A stretch of DNA of 64,000 nt from positions 45,591,051 through 45,655,050 of the forward strand of contig OZ024865.1 in NCBI GenBank assembly GCA_964017155.1. The letters are read 5' to 3'. A program made the translations under genes and the position numbers. Of the stretch, positions 33,441-48,184 are shown one piece after another. The notes beneath the pieces were generated by a model, which saw only the letters and a program-made list of their open reading frames with translations, was not told the origin of the DNA and made no database searches. The stretch comes from Oasisia sp. SBJ-2009. Its lineage: Eukaryota; Annelida; Polychaeta; Sabellida; Siboglinidae. The stretch's first letter is position 1; every line of letters begins with the position of its first letter.

Positions 33441-33867
33441 GTGCGTGGTCATAACTGGCGATTGGGTAGCTGTTGTGTGCGTGGGCGTGCGTGCTTTTAT
33501 GAGTGCATAGGGATTATTTGTTATCATAATAATGTTCGTGATTAATTTATAATTTACTGGACGTCTAACAAAACAACGCATGGTGACAACAACATTCGCA
33601 GCGTAGTAACTTGTAAAACTTGCGATCCTAAGGTCACATCCCACAGCCCTAGACTAATATGCTAGGAAAGTTCAATCAAAGATCTTACAGTGAAGCTATA
33701 TAACCCTTGGACCAATCGTGTGAATGGAACACGAACACAGTCTCCCGCGCTAAAATATTTGAAAGTTACATCTGTTCCTGAATTACGTCGAACGGTGATG
33801 TCATGATGAAGCAACACAATGTTATGACGTAGGCTAGCAGGTACACTGAGAAACATTGTTTGTTAAC

Positions 33868-33927
33868 TTGCGCGCGCGCACACACACACACACACTCACA
33901 TACACACATATACACACACGCATGCAT

Positions 33928-33998
<71 letters not shown>

Positions 33999-34289
33999 CT
34001 CGCGCGCGCGCGCGCACGCGCACGCGCACGCGCACGCACACGCACACGCACACGCACACGCACACGCACACGCACACGCACACGCACACGCACACGCACA
34101 CGCACACGCACACGCACACGCACACGCACACGCACACGCACACGCACACGCACACGCACACGCACACGCACACGCACACGCACACGCACACGCACACGCA
34201 CACGCACACGCACACGCACACGCACACGCACACGCACACGCACACGCACACGCACACGCACACGCACACGCACACGCACACGCACACGC

Positions 34290-34324
<35 letters not shown>

Positions 34325-34447
34325 CACACAAACACAAACACAAACACAAACACAAACACAAACACAAACTCAAACTCAAACTCAAACTCAAACACAAACA
34401 CAAACACAAACACAAACACACACACACACACACACATACACACACAT
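33868..34447. repeat. Compound (ACGC)n, (CACACG)n, (CACAAA)n microsatellite in intron 2
   Basis: Starts with CACGCACG units, then a long (CACACG)n block 34035-34290, then CGAACA, CAAACA, CAAACT and again CAAACA variants, ending in CA. This is the third of four loci with the same hexamer. Confidence 0.95.
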
Positions 34448-34607
34448 CATGCATTGTTGAATTATCAAAGCTAATTATCTGAAATAATACAAATACTTCG
34501 ACAAATATTTTATGTATACAAGGGCAATGTACAGTTTCAAATAGTCCACCTTCTGAGCATATCGTAGCACTTACTCCATGGCATACACATGTACTGTGTT
34601 TTGTTAG

Positions 34608-36180
<1,573 letters not shown>

Positions 36181-36239
36181 TATATTTATGCTTTTTGGCT
36201 ACGTAATATTATCTTGTAGTATGAATTAAAATACCAGAT

Positions 36240-36632
36240 ATGTCACCATTATTCTTAGTATGTGTTTTTTGCTTGTCATGCTCTGTTGCTGTTAGGGATA
36301 AAAATGTAGTTTTATGCCAATCGTTTAAAACTAATAATTTTAATGTACTTTTTCCCAATAACATAACAATACATTACTCGATTTCAATGTTGAATAGCTT
36401 GCCATGTCTAAATGTTTGTTTTAATAGAAAGTTACTACCAATACCTCGCTGTACACCAACATTAAAATTAGCTATACTTTTATTACTGGCAGGAGATGTT
36501 AGTTTAAATCCTGGGCCTATTAAAAGAAATATCCGACTGGCAACTACAAATGTAAGATCTGTACGTGATAAAAGTGCTCCACTCTGTGATTTGTTAGTTT
36601 CGAAAAAAAATGAATATTCTTGCTGTTACTGA
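36240..36632 (+). pseudogene. N-terminal part of L2-type ORF with 2A-like peptide
   Basis: Residues 76-93 read LKLAILLLLAGDVSLNPGP. The hydrophobic run before GDVSLNPGP matches the 2A class of ribosome-skipping peptides (consensus D-V/I-E-x-N-P-G-P), with Ser in place of Glu. Such motifs are known at the N-terminus of CR1/L2-type ORFs in sea urchin, amphioxus and molluscs, where some act as signal sequences. The endonuclease start (LATTNVRSVRDK) follows directly. The frame then breaks in the A8 run and resumes one frame over at MNILAVTETWL. Confidence 0.75.
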
Positions 36633-39351
36633 AACATGGCTTAGACCATGTGATACTGCTTCTTGCATTGCTGAAATTTCTCCGTTAGGCTATACCTTTT
36701 ACCATCGACCACGTTTAATAGGACGTGGTGGTGGCATTGGCTTTTTAGTATCTGATCATTTCAAAGTTAAATTACATTCTAACCCAGATTATTCTAGTTT
36801 TGAATCTATGTGTGCTGAAATGTCAGATTCTTCTTTTTCTGCATTTTTTGTTTGTATTTATCGTCCTACAGGACACCCAGCAAATTTCTTTGAGGACTTT
36901 CAAGATCTGTTAGAAAATGTAGCTATTAATTATTCAGAACTTTATATTCTTGGTGATTTTAATCTTCATTTGGATATACATTCTTCACTTACTACAATGT
37001 TTGATGATATTCTAACATCCTTTGATTTAAAACAACATGTAAACTTTTCGACACATATACATGGCCATTGGCTTGATCTTATAATAACTCATTCAGGTTG
37101 TAATAATATAAAAAAAACTACTGTTTCAGATGGGTTGTCAGACCATCATACTGTAATTGTTGATATTAACATGTTTACAACACCATTGATATTGAAGAAA
37201 AAAAATTCCTATAGGCCTATACATAAAATAGATATTACTGCCTTCAATGATGATATTTTAAATTCAGATTTGTTTATAAGTCCAGCATTTCATGAGTGTG
37301 ATATATATAGACAATTTTGTGATGTCCTTAAGACACTACTTGATAAACATGCTCCACTTGCTTATAAATATATTTCAAAACAATCACCTTCTCCTTGGAT
37401 GACATCCGAAATTTTACTATCTAAAAGGAGACGTCGTTATCTTGAACGTGTTTGGCGAAAAACACGCTCATCACTTGATAGGTCACGTTATTCTAAACAG
37501 TGTCATCTTTGCAATAGACAAATGGCTAAAGCCAAATCTGAATATTTCACTAACATGGTTTCAAGTAACTCTGAAAATTCTCACCAGTTATGGAGTTGCA
37601 TTAATAAAATCCTACACAGACGGGCTGCCCCTTCTCTGCCAAAACATAATTCATTATGTTCTCTATGTGATCTATTTTCAGGTTATTTTAAGGATAAAAT
37701 TACCCGTATACAGTCTTCCTTTCCTGTTCATATGTTAAACAAAGTAGAAGTTCAGCCTCCACCGATAAGTTCTCTACTTTCTTCTTTTACTCCAGCTACT
37801 GCTGAGGAAGTAAGGCAAATTATTATGTCTTCTCCAAATAAATGTTGTGATCTAGATCCAATGCCAACTGTATTGTTGAAAGCATGCATTGACACCTTAC
37901 TTGGTACTATAACAAATATTGTAAATGTGTCACTGAGGACAGGTATTTTTCCTGATGATTTTAAACAGGCGCATGTAAATCCACTACTTAAAAAGACAAC
38001 TTTGTCGAAAGATAACTTGACAAATTATAGACCTGTTTCTAATTTGAGTTTCATATCTAAAATTCTTGAAAAGGTTGTAGCAAAACGCCTTGGATCTCAC
38101 ATTACTTCAAATAATTTGTCAAATGTATTCCAATCTGCATATAAGAAACTTCATTCTACAGAGACTGCTCTCTTAAAAGTGCATAACGACATCACTCTAA
38201 ATATGGACAATGGTAGAGTTACTGCACTCACCTTACTTGATTTGTCAGCTGCTTTTGATACGATTAATCATTCTATTCTAATGGATCGTTTGTCTGTGTG
38301 GTATGGTGTGTCTGGTATAGCATTAAGCTGGTTTTGATCATATCTGAGTGGTAGACACCAGAGAGTTAAGATTGGGGATTGTTTTTCGTCACCACTTAAT
38401 ATTTCGTGTGGTGTTCCTCAGGGGTCAGTTTTGGGACCATTACTGTTTACACTGTATACTACTCCATTGAGTCTAGTGATTAATAGGCATCATTTGAGCC
38501 ATCATCTTTATGCAGATGATACTCAAATTTATATACCATTATCCACTTCAGATGCAAGTAGTTCTTTACAGCAGCTTAGAACTTGTATTGATGACATTTT
38601 TTGCTGGATGACTGAGAGTAGATTGAAGCTGAATGCTGATAAAACTGAGTTTCTTATTATTGGTACACACCGGCAGCGTGACAAAATTAAGACTCTTTTT
38701 CCTATACCCTTACTTAATCAGCATGTTATGCCTGCAGTTTCGACTAGGAATTTGGGAGTAATTTTTGATGATAAATTAAATTTTAGAGAACACATTTATC
38801 AAATTTGTCGAACATGTTTTTACCACATTCGTGATTTGCGGCGTATTCGTCGATATTTGCCTGTTTCTGTTGCAAAGACTATTGCAACTGCATTAGTTAC
38901 TAGTAGATTAGACTATTGTAATTCACTTTTTCATAATATTGCTATTAAGGATATCACAAAACTACAACGTGTTCAAAATTGCTTAGCAAGGGTGGTGACT
39001 AAGTCTCCACGCTTTACTCCTTCTAAGCCGCTTCTAAAGTATCTGCATTGGCTGCCTGTCCAATATCGTATAATGTTTAAGATGTGTACCATTACTTACC
39101 AGGCACTTTCTTCTAAGCAGCCATCGTATTTACATACTTTACTTACTCCTATAAGAAAACCTACTTCGGTCATCTACTTCTGATTTACTCTTTGTACCAA
39201 AGGTCAATACTAATATGGGGACCAGGGCTTTTGCTGTGGGTGCGCCTACTCTATGGAATATGCTTCGTTCTAGCGTGAAATCAGTTGAAAATATTGCTAA
39301 ATTCCGTCGTCATTTAAAAACATATCTGTACAATCTGGCCTATCCACCATA
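36610..39351 (+). pseudogene. L2-type ORF2 (endonuclease and reverse transcriptase), broken
   Basis: The frame after the A8 run gives ILAVTETWLRP, RGGGIGFLV, CIYRPTG, ILGDFNLHLD, LDLIIT and SDHHTVIVDI (endonuclease), then NYRPVSNLSFISKILEKVVA, LHSTETALLKVHNDI, LLDLSAAFDTINH (motif A). TGA at 38335 interrupts WF-SYLSGR; CGA to TGA is the simplest change. It continues with GVPQGSVLGPLLF, HLYADDTQIYI (motif C), LNADKTEFLI, RNLGVIFD and LHWLPVQYRI. A frameshift near 39170 precedes the normal end MGTRAFAVGAPTLWN to LAYPP and TAG 39349-39351. It has few defects, so it was probably lost recently. Confidence 0.88.
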
Positions 39352-39789
39352 GCTCCCTGGCGCATCAATCAATCTGATGACAACTTGATTTGTTTACAGA
39401 CTATGAGATCGATTAATCCTTTTTGTTTTGATGCGCCTCTGAGCTTGGTTTCTAAGGATATAGGCGCAATAGAAGTTAACTAATTATTATTATTATTATG
39501 TGGCAACTTTGCAGTTGGATTGTACATGTACATTCATACTAAAATCGACAATTTCATACAATATCATATTAATGTACAATATTAGCATATCTTGTTAAAA
39601 AAACAAATCATCATTGAAAACCTACGTAATAAATAAAAAAACATATACACTGTACATTAAAATATACTTTACATAAACATCGTTATAAAATAAATAAATA
39701 CATTAATTAATTAAATCAAAATTAAAACACATGTCCATTACTAGCCGATCTGAAAATGATCTAAATACCACGGTATTAAGGAATTTTTG

Positions 39790-41390
39790 TAGCGATTAGT
39801 TTTTGCCCTTGGGATAGGTAACTTGTTTCACAACCTCAAGGCATTTGGCACACCCCGACCATTTGGTAATAACGCATTCAGTTTGTGATCACTACTCTTC
39901 ATTTTAGCAAAATACACTCTACATAATTCATCGCGTCTGCGGTGCAACGTCGGCAGGTCTTCCATATGCTGGATATGTTCGTACTGATAACCTGGAAATA
40001 TAGTTTTGAGACACCTTTTTTGAATTATTTCTATGTTATCCGATAAATATTTAGGTAAGTTCGTATGCCACACAGGGCACGCATATTCGACTACAGGTCT
40101 AATTACAGATACATCAATGTTAATCAAATCGTTTTGGTTGATACCAGAACGTTTCAATTGATAAATCATGTACTCTCTCTTTTTTGCCTTTGAAAGTATT
40201 TCATCTACATGTGCATTCCAACTTAAGTCAGATGATATAGTTACACCGAGAACCTTTGCTTGAGACACTCTTTCAATATAATTTCCATTCATATAAATAT
40301 ATGACAGAGAATCTACAAATGTGCTGTCTCTTCTGAAACATATATAACCATCTCTTTGGTCTTAGTCGTATTGATACGCATGTCATTATTACAAGACCAT
40401 TGCTCAACAAGGTCAGCAGAATCCTGGAACACAAATACCATGTCTTGGTTGCATATTTCAAATATAGTGCTGTCGTCAACATATTTATAAATAGGACAAG
40501 GCTTTCGCAAATCATTGATATGGACTAAAAAGTGTTTTGGCCCTGATAAAGTCCCTTGGGGAACGCCCCCATTGGGATGCCCAGGTTTTGACACAGCGTC
40601 GCCGATTTTTACTCTTTGTTCGCGATCTAGTAAAAACGCTGCCATTCATCGAACCAGATGTGCAGGTACTTCAATTCCAGTCATTTCGCTTTATAGTATA
40701 TCGCGGTTAATCAGATCAAATGCTTTGCTATAATCAATAAAAAGCACTCTTTCAAAATTGCCCGTTATATCGGTGCTTTCATACCATTTGTGGAGCATTT
40801 CAACAAGAGCATCCGTGGTACAAGTCCCTGCCATTCATCCATACTGCTTATCATCAATGTGTGGTTTAACATAAACATCGACCCATTTTAGCTCTAGTGA
40901 TTCAAACACCTTAGCTATAATTGGTGTAAGTGATATCGGTCTTATATCATTGTCAATAGTAACTGGGGGATGTTTCTTTAACAAAGGAAAAACAGTGGCC
41001 GTCTTCCATAGTTTTGGCAGTACACCTTCTCTAAGAGAACTATTAAATATAGCAGTTACCGGCGCCGCAAGAAGGTGTGAACACACTTTCAACGCCCATG
41101 GGGGTAATCTGTCCAGACCCGTAGCTTTGTTCATGTTGATGTTATCAAGTGGCAACTTAGTGTAACTCACGCTAAAGGAGAATTTAGCTGGCAGTGGTTG
41201 TTTAATATCAAAGATGGGGTGTGTAGCTCGTAGTTTTGGCAAGTCTTCACTGATCAACACGAAGCATTCATTCATACGGTTAACAAGAGTGTCCATATCT
41301 CCACCAGTAAACGCATTTGCCAAACCCAACATCTCATTTTGACCGCCAGGTGAGTTATCCAATAGTGTCTTCATATGCTTCCACCAATCC
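39790..41390 (-). mobile_element. Non-LTR LINE relic with YVDD-type reverse transcriptase
   Basis: On the minus strand from 41374: MNKATGLDRLPPWALKVC, LWKTATVFPLLKK, IRPISLTPIIAKVFE, then FLLDREQRVKIGD, GVPQGTLSGP, YKYVDDSTIFE (motif C), NTTKTKEMVI, KVLGVTISSDLSWNAHV and IQKRCLKTIFPG to RRRDELCRVYF. This differs from the CR1 and L2-type families of the window; relatives are common in marine invertebrates. At least three frame breaks. Its 3' end faces the 3' end of the 36200-39500 element. Confidence 0.82.
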
Positions 41391-41599
41391 CGTGAAATTT
41401 ACGACGTCTTAGGCTATTTGTCGCCGGCTACAAAAGGGTAAACATGAAACTGGGCCCAGTCGCTAGCCGATAGGGTACTGTACCTCTTCATGTGGTTCTT
41501 TTGACCCCAACATTATCAGCACCCCCACAAAGCAGCCCTAGCTGACCAGAACCGCCTCCTTGGTCATAGACTCTTTCTGCTGGGGGCAGTCGCTTTGTA

Positions 41600-41792
41600 G
41601 TACTTTGTACTTTGCATGCTGGTTTTGTTGGCCAAACCTTCAACTCTTGCCAGTTCGGTTGAAATGTTTAACTATTACGATACGGTGGTTTTATCAGTAC
41701 CGAACCACCGACCAGCCGGCACCGCAATTCGAACCCCGGTCCCTGCGTTTGGGAATCCGGCACACTAACCACTCAGCCATCGCACTATAAAA
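41600..41792 (-). mobile_element. tRNA-derived SINE-like element
   Basis: On the minus strand a tRNA-like head holds an A box (TGGCTGAGTGG, 41769-41779) and a B box (GGTTCGAATTG, 41725-41735) with tRNA spacing for a long-variable-arm (Leu/Ser-like) tRNA. Flanking stems do not pair as in a true tRNA gene, and further SINE-like sequence follows, so this is a SINE head and not a tRNA. The 3' limit is uncertain. Confidence 0.6.
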
Positions 41793-42390
41793 TTAGCCTT
41801 AACTATATGCCATCAGACCGTTTTACTTTGTATAATCAGATACAAGTACACACACTTTAATTATACATCGTGAATCACGGCTCCATTTGATAATGTAATT
41901 CCCCTTTAATTTATGACGCTGCTGAAAGCATCGATCCTTCCTAAACGGGTTTAAACGGGCTCTTAATAACATTAACAAAATGCTGCCCAGGACCCATACA
42001 TAAAAAACTTCATAATACAGTCGGCTCGTGGTGCAACATCTGACTACTTTGGTTATTACAACGAAATATAATACTGATAATCTTAGTACCTGAAATGGCT
42101 AATTCAGAACGTCACTGATGTCAAATGAAACGGTTACGGAGATGTTGTTGCAGTTTAATTATTAAAAATTAAGATGTATCAATTCAACGTTTTAATAATG
42201 CCAGCCTATTTGTTAAATATAATGTGGATTTTGGGTTAAGCATATTGGTGTTACTGGAATATTGACTTTCTCAGTATATGTGAATGATGGTCTTTCAGAA
42301 GTGTTTTACAGCAACGAATAAATGGCAAATGTATTTCGATTTGTTGAAATGTTTAGATTTGACAAGTTGTGTATGTTGTTTTCTATTCAG

Positions 42391-42555
42391 GCAATGAATA
42401 TCTTCACGCGATAACGTCGCAAGCAAACTACACCCTAAGAGTCGACTTGACGGCCTTCGATGGCTCCACCAGATACGCGGAGTACACGACCTTCGCTGTT
42501 GCTGCCGAGTCCAATAACTATAAACTTTCGGTTCGAGGATATCACGGCACGGCCG
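42391..42555 (+). CDS. Fibrinogen-domain protein, exon 4
   Basis: The acceptor TTTCTATTCAG and donor GTGAGT bound 165 bp in phase 1-1, residues 221-275. It reads GNEYLHAITSQANYTLRVDL, AEYTTFAVAAESNNYKLSV and GYHGTAG. It matches the FReD core (GLxNIHxLTSQxxYxLRVDL; YxLxVGGYSGTAGDS). A sequon NYT is present. Confidence 0.9.
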
Positions 42556-43158
42556 GTGAGTGTGAAATATAAGCATAACGTATATACAATAATGATAGCT
42601 CCTGTGTAGATGCTAGTGTATGTGCCAAACATTGTGTCATATACAATGAAGATGGGTTGACAGCTTATCATTGTGGAGTCTATTTTATATCAATTTGCCG
42701 TTGTTGTGAAACGTATTCTACGTTTAGTAACGGTAATATTAATGAGAATGATGGAGTTGGAGTTGGACCTTTGTACAACTCAACACTAAACGCTACAACA
42801 CGTGTCGTTTATTTCCGTTATTTACCTGCGTGACGGCGGTAGAGGTGAAGATCCGCGGGAATGGTTTCTGTATTATTAAATACATTGAAACTGTTTCAAA
42901 CCCTATTAACAATAGAAACCAAAATATTTGTATATCTGGAAAAGCATGGCTGTGCATATTAAACGTAACAAAAATTGGTGCAAAGGCACCACTACGCGTA
43001 CAGCTTGCACTTAATTTGACTCAACCCTGTCCGACATTGTAAGCATTGGCATACTGATACTTCATTTTTGAATCAAAGGTTAGGGTTAGGTTTAAGGTTA
43101 GCCGTTCTTAGTAGATGGACCGATTAGTATGTTAATTCTAATAACAGGTGAGACCTGA

Positions 43159-43360
<202 letters not shown>

Positions 43361-44092
43361 TATTCATGCCGAATGCTTACACGGCTTAACCTGCAGCAAC
43401 ATACTTAATAACAATGTATATGTTCTTAAGGTGATTCATCGCGAAGCAAATCAGCAACACTTGCATTGTTGTTCCTAGTCACAAACGAAGCTTAATTTGT
43501 TGACGTTGTTACTGTCGCTCGACGGCCAACACCCTATATGACATTTTGTATGTGTGTGTCTATTTATGGGAGTGGATGTGTACGTATTTGCTTGCATGTG
43601 CACGCACTAATTTGAAATCAATTTATAGTTTGTTTGAACAGTTTGAACATTGTGATGACTCAGATAATTCGACCCAAATGTACGTATACCTGACACCTAC
43701 AATCACAAGTCAAGTCAATTTATCCCTTATACAGAAGAGGCAATTTGATAATCAAACACGGGTAGATAAAACTACTTTAGTTGATTGCAATGTTTGTTCT
43801 CAATAATTGTGCTTATGTTTGCATATGTCTGCGGGTGAACAACAAACATCAACTGTCAAAGGCAAACAATATATTAGAGTGGTGCTATTTTGTAAACGAT
43901 CACGAATTTTGTGTCCTAAAAATGTAATATGTTGTTTTATCCTATCGGCATATGACATATGATGTTGTTTAATTTAATTTAATTTAATTAATGCTAATAT
44001 AACATATACTGTATCTTACTTCTTAGTGAGTCTGTTATAATTATGGTCGCGTAAACGATTCTCGCGGGTTTATGATGTTATTTATGCTGCAG

Positions 44093-44349
44093 GCGACTCG
44101 ATGGCTTACAATGATGGTGCCGCCTTCTCCACTTACGACCGCGACAATGACGAATCGAATATCAATTGTGCAAATAGTCTATTCTATGGAGGTGCCTGGT
44201 GGTTCAAAGACTGTAGCTTGGCTTACCTGAATGGCGTGTACCGTCCCGACGGTTCATACAGGACGAAAAACTACGACGGCCTCGCGTGGTACTATTGGCT
44301 TGGCAAGCATCGCTCTCTCCAAAGAACAGAAATGAAGATCAGACCATAG
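44093..44349 (+). CDS. Fibrinogen-domain protein, exon 5 (end of FReD, stop)
   Basis: The acceptor TTATGCTGCAG opens in phase 1; residues 276-360 and TAG. It reads GDSMAYNDGAAFSTYDRDND, then NCANSLFYGGAWWFKDC, LNGVY and the end TEMKIRP. D291 and D293 sit in the usual Ca2+ site, and C301-C317 is the second conserved disulfide. The cleft region that binds acetylated sugars in ficolins, TL5A and FIBCD1 lies here (Cys to WW to Cys). The domain (148-360, 213 residues) is of normal length and complete. Soluble FReD lectins of this build (signal peptide, coiled coil, FReD) act in innate recognition in many invertebrates; that role is inferred, not shown. Confidence 0.92.
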
Positions 44350-44588
44350 TGGGAAAACAAGACCGGACGAGATCGTGTAATGAACACACACATTGCCCCA
44401 CTCTTCTATGAACACTGCAATCTGAAACACATTAAATACGACCCACGGTTAATAATTAATAGTTTAGTTGTCAAAAGGATACTTTGCATGACGAAAGCTG
44501 TGTTACAGTGGTACATGTCACTGAAAACATAACTAGGCTATATCAAGAGAACAATTGAAGTACTATTACGAATCAAAAACACCATCTG

Positions 44589-44594
44589 AATAAA
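44589..44594 (+). promoter_or_regulatory. Putative polyadenylation signal AATAAA
   Basis: 240 nt past the stop codon of the fibrinogen-domain gene, same strand; a reasonable 3' UTR length. Confidence 0.5.
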
Positions 44595-44599
44595 ATATT

Positions 44600-45690
44600 A
44601 CCAAATTACTAAAAATCGACCTGGTCAGCAGATTTATTTACTTTTGTTGATCGTTGTAATAACCATAACGCGATGTACTATTTAATAACTTAAATTAAAT
44701 AAATTGTGTTGTATAACACAACCGCCTAAGCGAACTGTTGTGTCAATGCACATTTCACAATGACTAAACATCAGCGGGCACTCTCGGCATTGACGACTAC
44801 TGCCTCTCAACGAAAATATCCCTTGTGAATTAGTTTTGATAAGAGTATTATCAAGTATAAGACAGATGCTCGCTTTTAGTGGATTCATCATGTCAAACTA
44901 TTATACGTTCACAGTACTATCTCTAAGCTACACTATACATCTAATCATCACGTTACACGGCTTCCGTATGCTATGATTTAAAACTTCGATGTACTGTTAT
45001 ATGACCTTAATCCAACTAAGGAACACGTTAAATGCGCAGTGGCGATTTGACAAAGGCAAACGCTTTGTTATTTAACCATATTAAAACCGTCACTTTTCGT
45101 GTTTTCGCTTTACATGTTGTAACTTCGACAACACGTGATTCGTGATTAGTTGAATCTACTGACTATCATATTGAACTTTTAATGTGTGTGATAATGGAAT
45201 TATGTTAATTGGAGCACTTCGCGACTTCGCATTGTACACGTCCGCTCATAAGGTCGCCGTTTACATACTGGTGACAAATGGTGTCATTTGTATATTTAAT
45301 GATTGGAAAAATGACATGTGTTTTGAAATATGAAACAAAGTAAAGCGATACTCGGAAAACAAAGCCAATGTATTGTTTACAAAACAATGTTGATAACCAC
45401 AACATATATTGAAATGGTCGTTGTTGATTCATATCAGTATGGTTTGGACACTTTTCCTTACTTTGTTGTTGCTATGACATGTACAAGAAATGACCAATGT
45501 TAACGCACGCATGAACTTTATTCAAGGGATCCATTTTCCCCGACGAGGTAAATGGACCATGGTCCGTATACTATGTGTGACCATTTGCGAGATTACATTT
45601 ATCTTACGTGAAAAGGTATAGTACAAGTAAAATTAGATTTCAGTTGCGTGATTTTCGCAAACGATGGTAATATAGACTTATTATTTACAA
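44600..45690. other. Intergenic DNA, no feature
   Basis: No exon, RNA gene or repeat recognised. Confidence 0.4.
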
Positions 45691-45699
45691 TGCACATGG

Positions 45700-46050
45700 T
45701 CGTTGGCCTATGATACCCTAATCTTGGGTATCGAGCGTGATACCATAGCCTTGGATCACGGATGATTCCCATCATTTGATAGGCTGGCGTGACATTATCG
45801 CATTTGACGGATTGTGACATCATGGTTTTAGATTAGGTATGTCACGTCGTCAAATGTGATGATGATACACCGCTTTTAGTTGAGCGTGACGTTGTGATTT
45901 TTGGTTTTCCTTGTCTTGAGTGTGGCAGTTCCTTTGGTGGAAAGTGGTAGTCCGTCTTTGATTGGATTGACACCCCGGCTTTCGTTGGTGTGACACTCAA
46001 CAATTGGCGGGATGTGGCACCCTGCCTGTGATTGAGAATAATAACACTAT
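45700..46050. repeat. Degenerate tandem repeat with GTGACA/GTGGCA motifs
   Basis: Irregular units of about 28-35 bp with a TGTGACA-like start and TTTGATTG-like end recur from about 45735 to 46035. Borders and period are uncertain. Confidence 0.4.
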
Positions 46051-46239
46051 CGTTGATTTAGTATTTTTAAGGAATATTAGGCTTGACATAACATTGCTTA
46101 TTGTTGTGTATTATTGAAACAATATCGCCTGCTTAAGATTGTATATGCATTAACAATTAATAAAAGTTATCGTGAAAATGGTATGATCATTGCTGTTCGT
46201 CATTTGACCTTGTAACCGTGGGCACGTGGGTCTGAATGC

Positions 46240-46545
46240 ATTGTACGAAGCCCTGCCGTCTCAGGCCCACAGACCACGGACCATTCCACAACATTTATAC
46301 GAGGCCCTGCCATCTCCAGCCTACAGTACACGGACCATTCTACTACATTTATACGAGGTCCTGCCCTCTCAGGCCCAAATGGCTCGAACCAGTTTACAAC
46401 ATTTATACGAGGCTCTGCCCTCTCCGGCCTAAACATCCACGGATCAATCCACAACATTTGTACGAGTCCCTGCCCTCTTAGACCCACAGGCCTCGAAACA
46501 ATCAACACCATGGATAAGAGGCCCTGCCCTATCACGACCTCATGT
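46240..46545. repeat. 57-bp minisatellite, about five units
   Basis: Units carry CCCTGCCNTCTCAGGCC, a CACGGACCATT-like part and CAACATTTATACGAGG. The spacing is close to 57 bp, so both strands keep open frames with a 19-residue repeat. No start, splice or domain evidence supports coding. Confidence 0.85.
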
Positions 46546-47029
46546 AAAGGAAAATTAAATGACCGTACTCCCATGGTCTGCATGCAATGAAATAATCAAT
46601 AATATATATTACTCAACAGTCGATGTAACCCAGTAGTCGTCGATCTACTCAGAACATGTTTCACGTACACTCTCTGGCAACATCCGATTTTCCTTTTGTG
46701 TACGTCTAATAATAGTGGATTGGAATTCGGCCTGCTCTAGTCCTCTTTCTAAAAGGCTAATGTAGAAATATATAATTGCTTCGAATATGCCTTTTCAATG
46801 ATGATTAGTGGTGGCGCCGCATAGCGGATAAACTTCGTCACAGGGAAATGACGTTTCGCCCTATGCGAGAGACAACTTTCTGTGATAAACTGGCACACAT
46901 CTGCACAGTTTAGACGGTTGTAGAGCAGACAGTGGGAGCAGTTGTATGTTGACAATGCTTGCGTTGACATCGTAAGTTGAGGCGTTATTCAGTCTTAATT
47001 GTCTACAGTATACATGTACAATACAAACC

Positions 47030-47360
47030 ACCTCGCGTAGAGCGCAATGGTTCAGTGGTAGAGACTGTCGACTGAGAGAACCCGGGTTCGAATCCTGTGC
47101 TGCGGTGCTAAAACCTTGGTCAGGCTTTTTCATTCTACATTCCTCCAGTTAATCAGATATTAATGAGTACATGGCAATAGACAATGGTGGATATGTGTAC
47201 AAGCAGCCTTCGCGCATTAACATGGCGCATATGGCTGGTTGCTTCCAGTTCCAAGAGACGTTGAGACGGTGTTTGATTGAACAGGAAAATAAAGTGTAAA
47301 GCGCTATGAGCAGTCCTGAGGACTGGACTCTGCGCTATATAAGAATTACCTGATATTTAA
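47030..47360 (+). mobile_element. tRNA-derived SINE with L2-type tail, copy 1
   Basis: A box ATGGTTCAGTGG (47047-47058) and a perfect B box GGTTCGAATCC (47085-47095), then an unrelated body, then a tail with TGTAAAGCGC and GCGCTATATAAGAATTACC at about 47297-47350. The tail matches the 3' end of the LINE at 15555-16865, whose machinery could mobilise it. It would be transcribed by RNA polymerase III. It is not a tRNA gene, as the acceptor arm does not pair. Confidence 0.82.
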
Positions 47361-48184
47361 AATATTCGCTGCTCGTTCAACCACGGCGAGTTGAAAATAG
47401 TCATGCAGTACATGTAAATGTTAGTGTGTAGCCGACGGTTCGAACGATATGGCGGCGGGTACACATTAACGAACGTTCTGACTGCGGATATGCCGCTTCT
47501 CTCGCATAGGATTCATAGGTAAGTGTTTAATTGCATGACGTAAATTCCATCTATTTCTAATTGGCGACGAATCGGACGATTGTCAACGTCAATGTAGCCA
47601 TAATTCAGTATGCACACTCTTATACGGCCAACCCTTCAGCAAATAAAAAGTGGCCGTATTACGCGGGTGGCCTCTGGCGAGGGGGGACAATCGATGAATG
47701 TCCTTGTTTCCTTACAAGTCACATGTAGTTGTTAACATACGATACATCTAACATTGCAACAATGCCAGCAATTTGACGATTTACCTGCACAATTTGTTAC
47801 CGACTTAGGATTAAAAATTGCAGTTTTCTCTTGCTGTTTAGGTGTTGAAGAGGGATATAATATTATGTATGCAACCTTGGCCGTTGGCCGCGATAGCCGG
47901 ATGTCTGCTGGTGAAGGGTATTTTGCTTAGAATGTGGCCGGCCGCAAAATCCGGTTGGCTATATAAGAGAGGAAGTACTGTATACCATAATATAGGTATA
48001 GTTATTATGTAAAAGGAGAAGACAAGACTAATCAAAATAATAATGTATCACGACAATGCTGTTGCCGCGTTAAAGTATTCTCCGTGAAAATAACCGACAA
48101 TCATCCATCTATGTTCGCTGTATGGATAGACATCTGGCAGATCTAACAACTGGCGATTTGCTTCTGGTGCAAATTACTTACGTT

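Larger units (their letters stand above)
36200..39500 (+). mobile_element. L2-type LINE with 2A-like N-terminus, decayed
   Basis: Carries an ORF with a 2A-like motif (36240), an APE-type endonuclease, an L2-type RT and a 3' UTR that ends GGCGCAATAGAAGTT followed by (ATT)n at 39482-39498. It lies in intron 3 of the fibrinogen-domain gene, same strand. Broken by a frameshift in an A8 run at 36603-36610, a stop at 38335-38337 and a frameshift near 39170. A 5'-truncated relative is at 55512-56290. Confidence 0.88.

Noticed and set aside
36240..41390. Host gene with reverse-transcriptase domain
   Set aside because: Multiple frame breaks, LINE-type domain order and (ATT)n tail show these are intronic LINE copies.
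47041..47110. tRNA gene
   Set aside because: A and B boxes are good, but the acceptor stem does not pair and a SINE body with an L2-type tail follows; a second copy at 49112 confirms a SINE.
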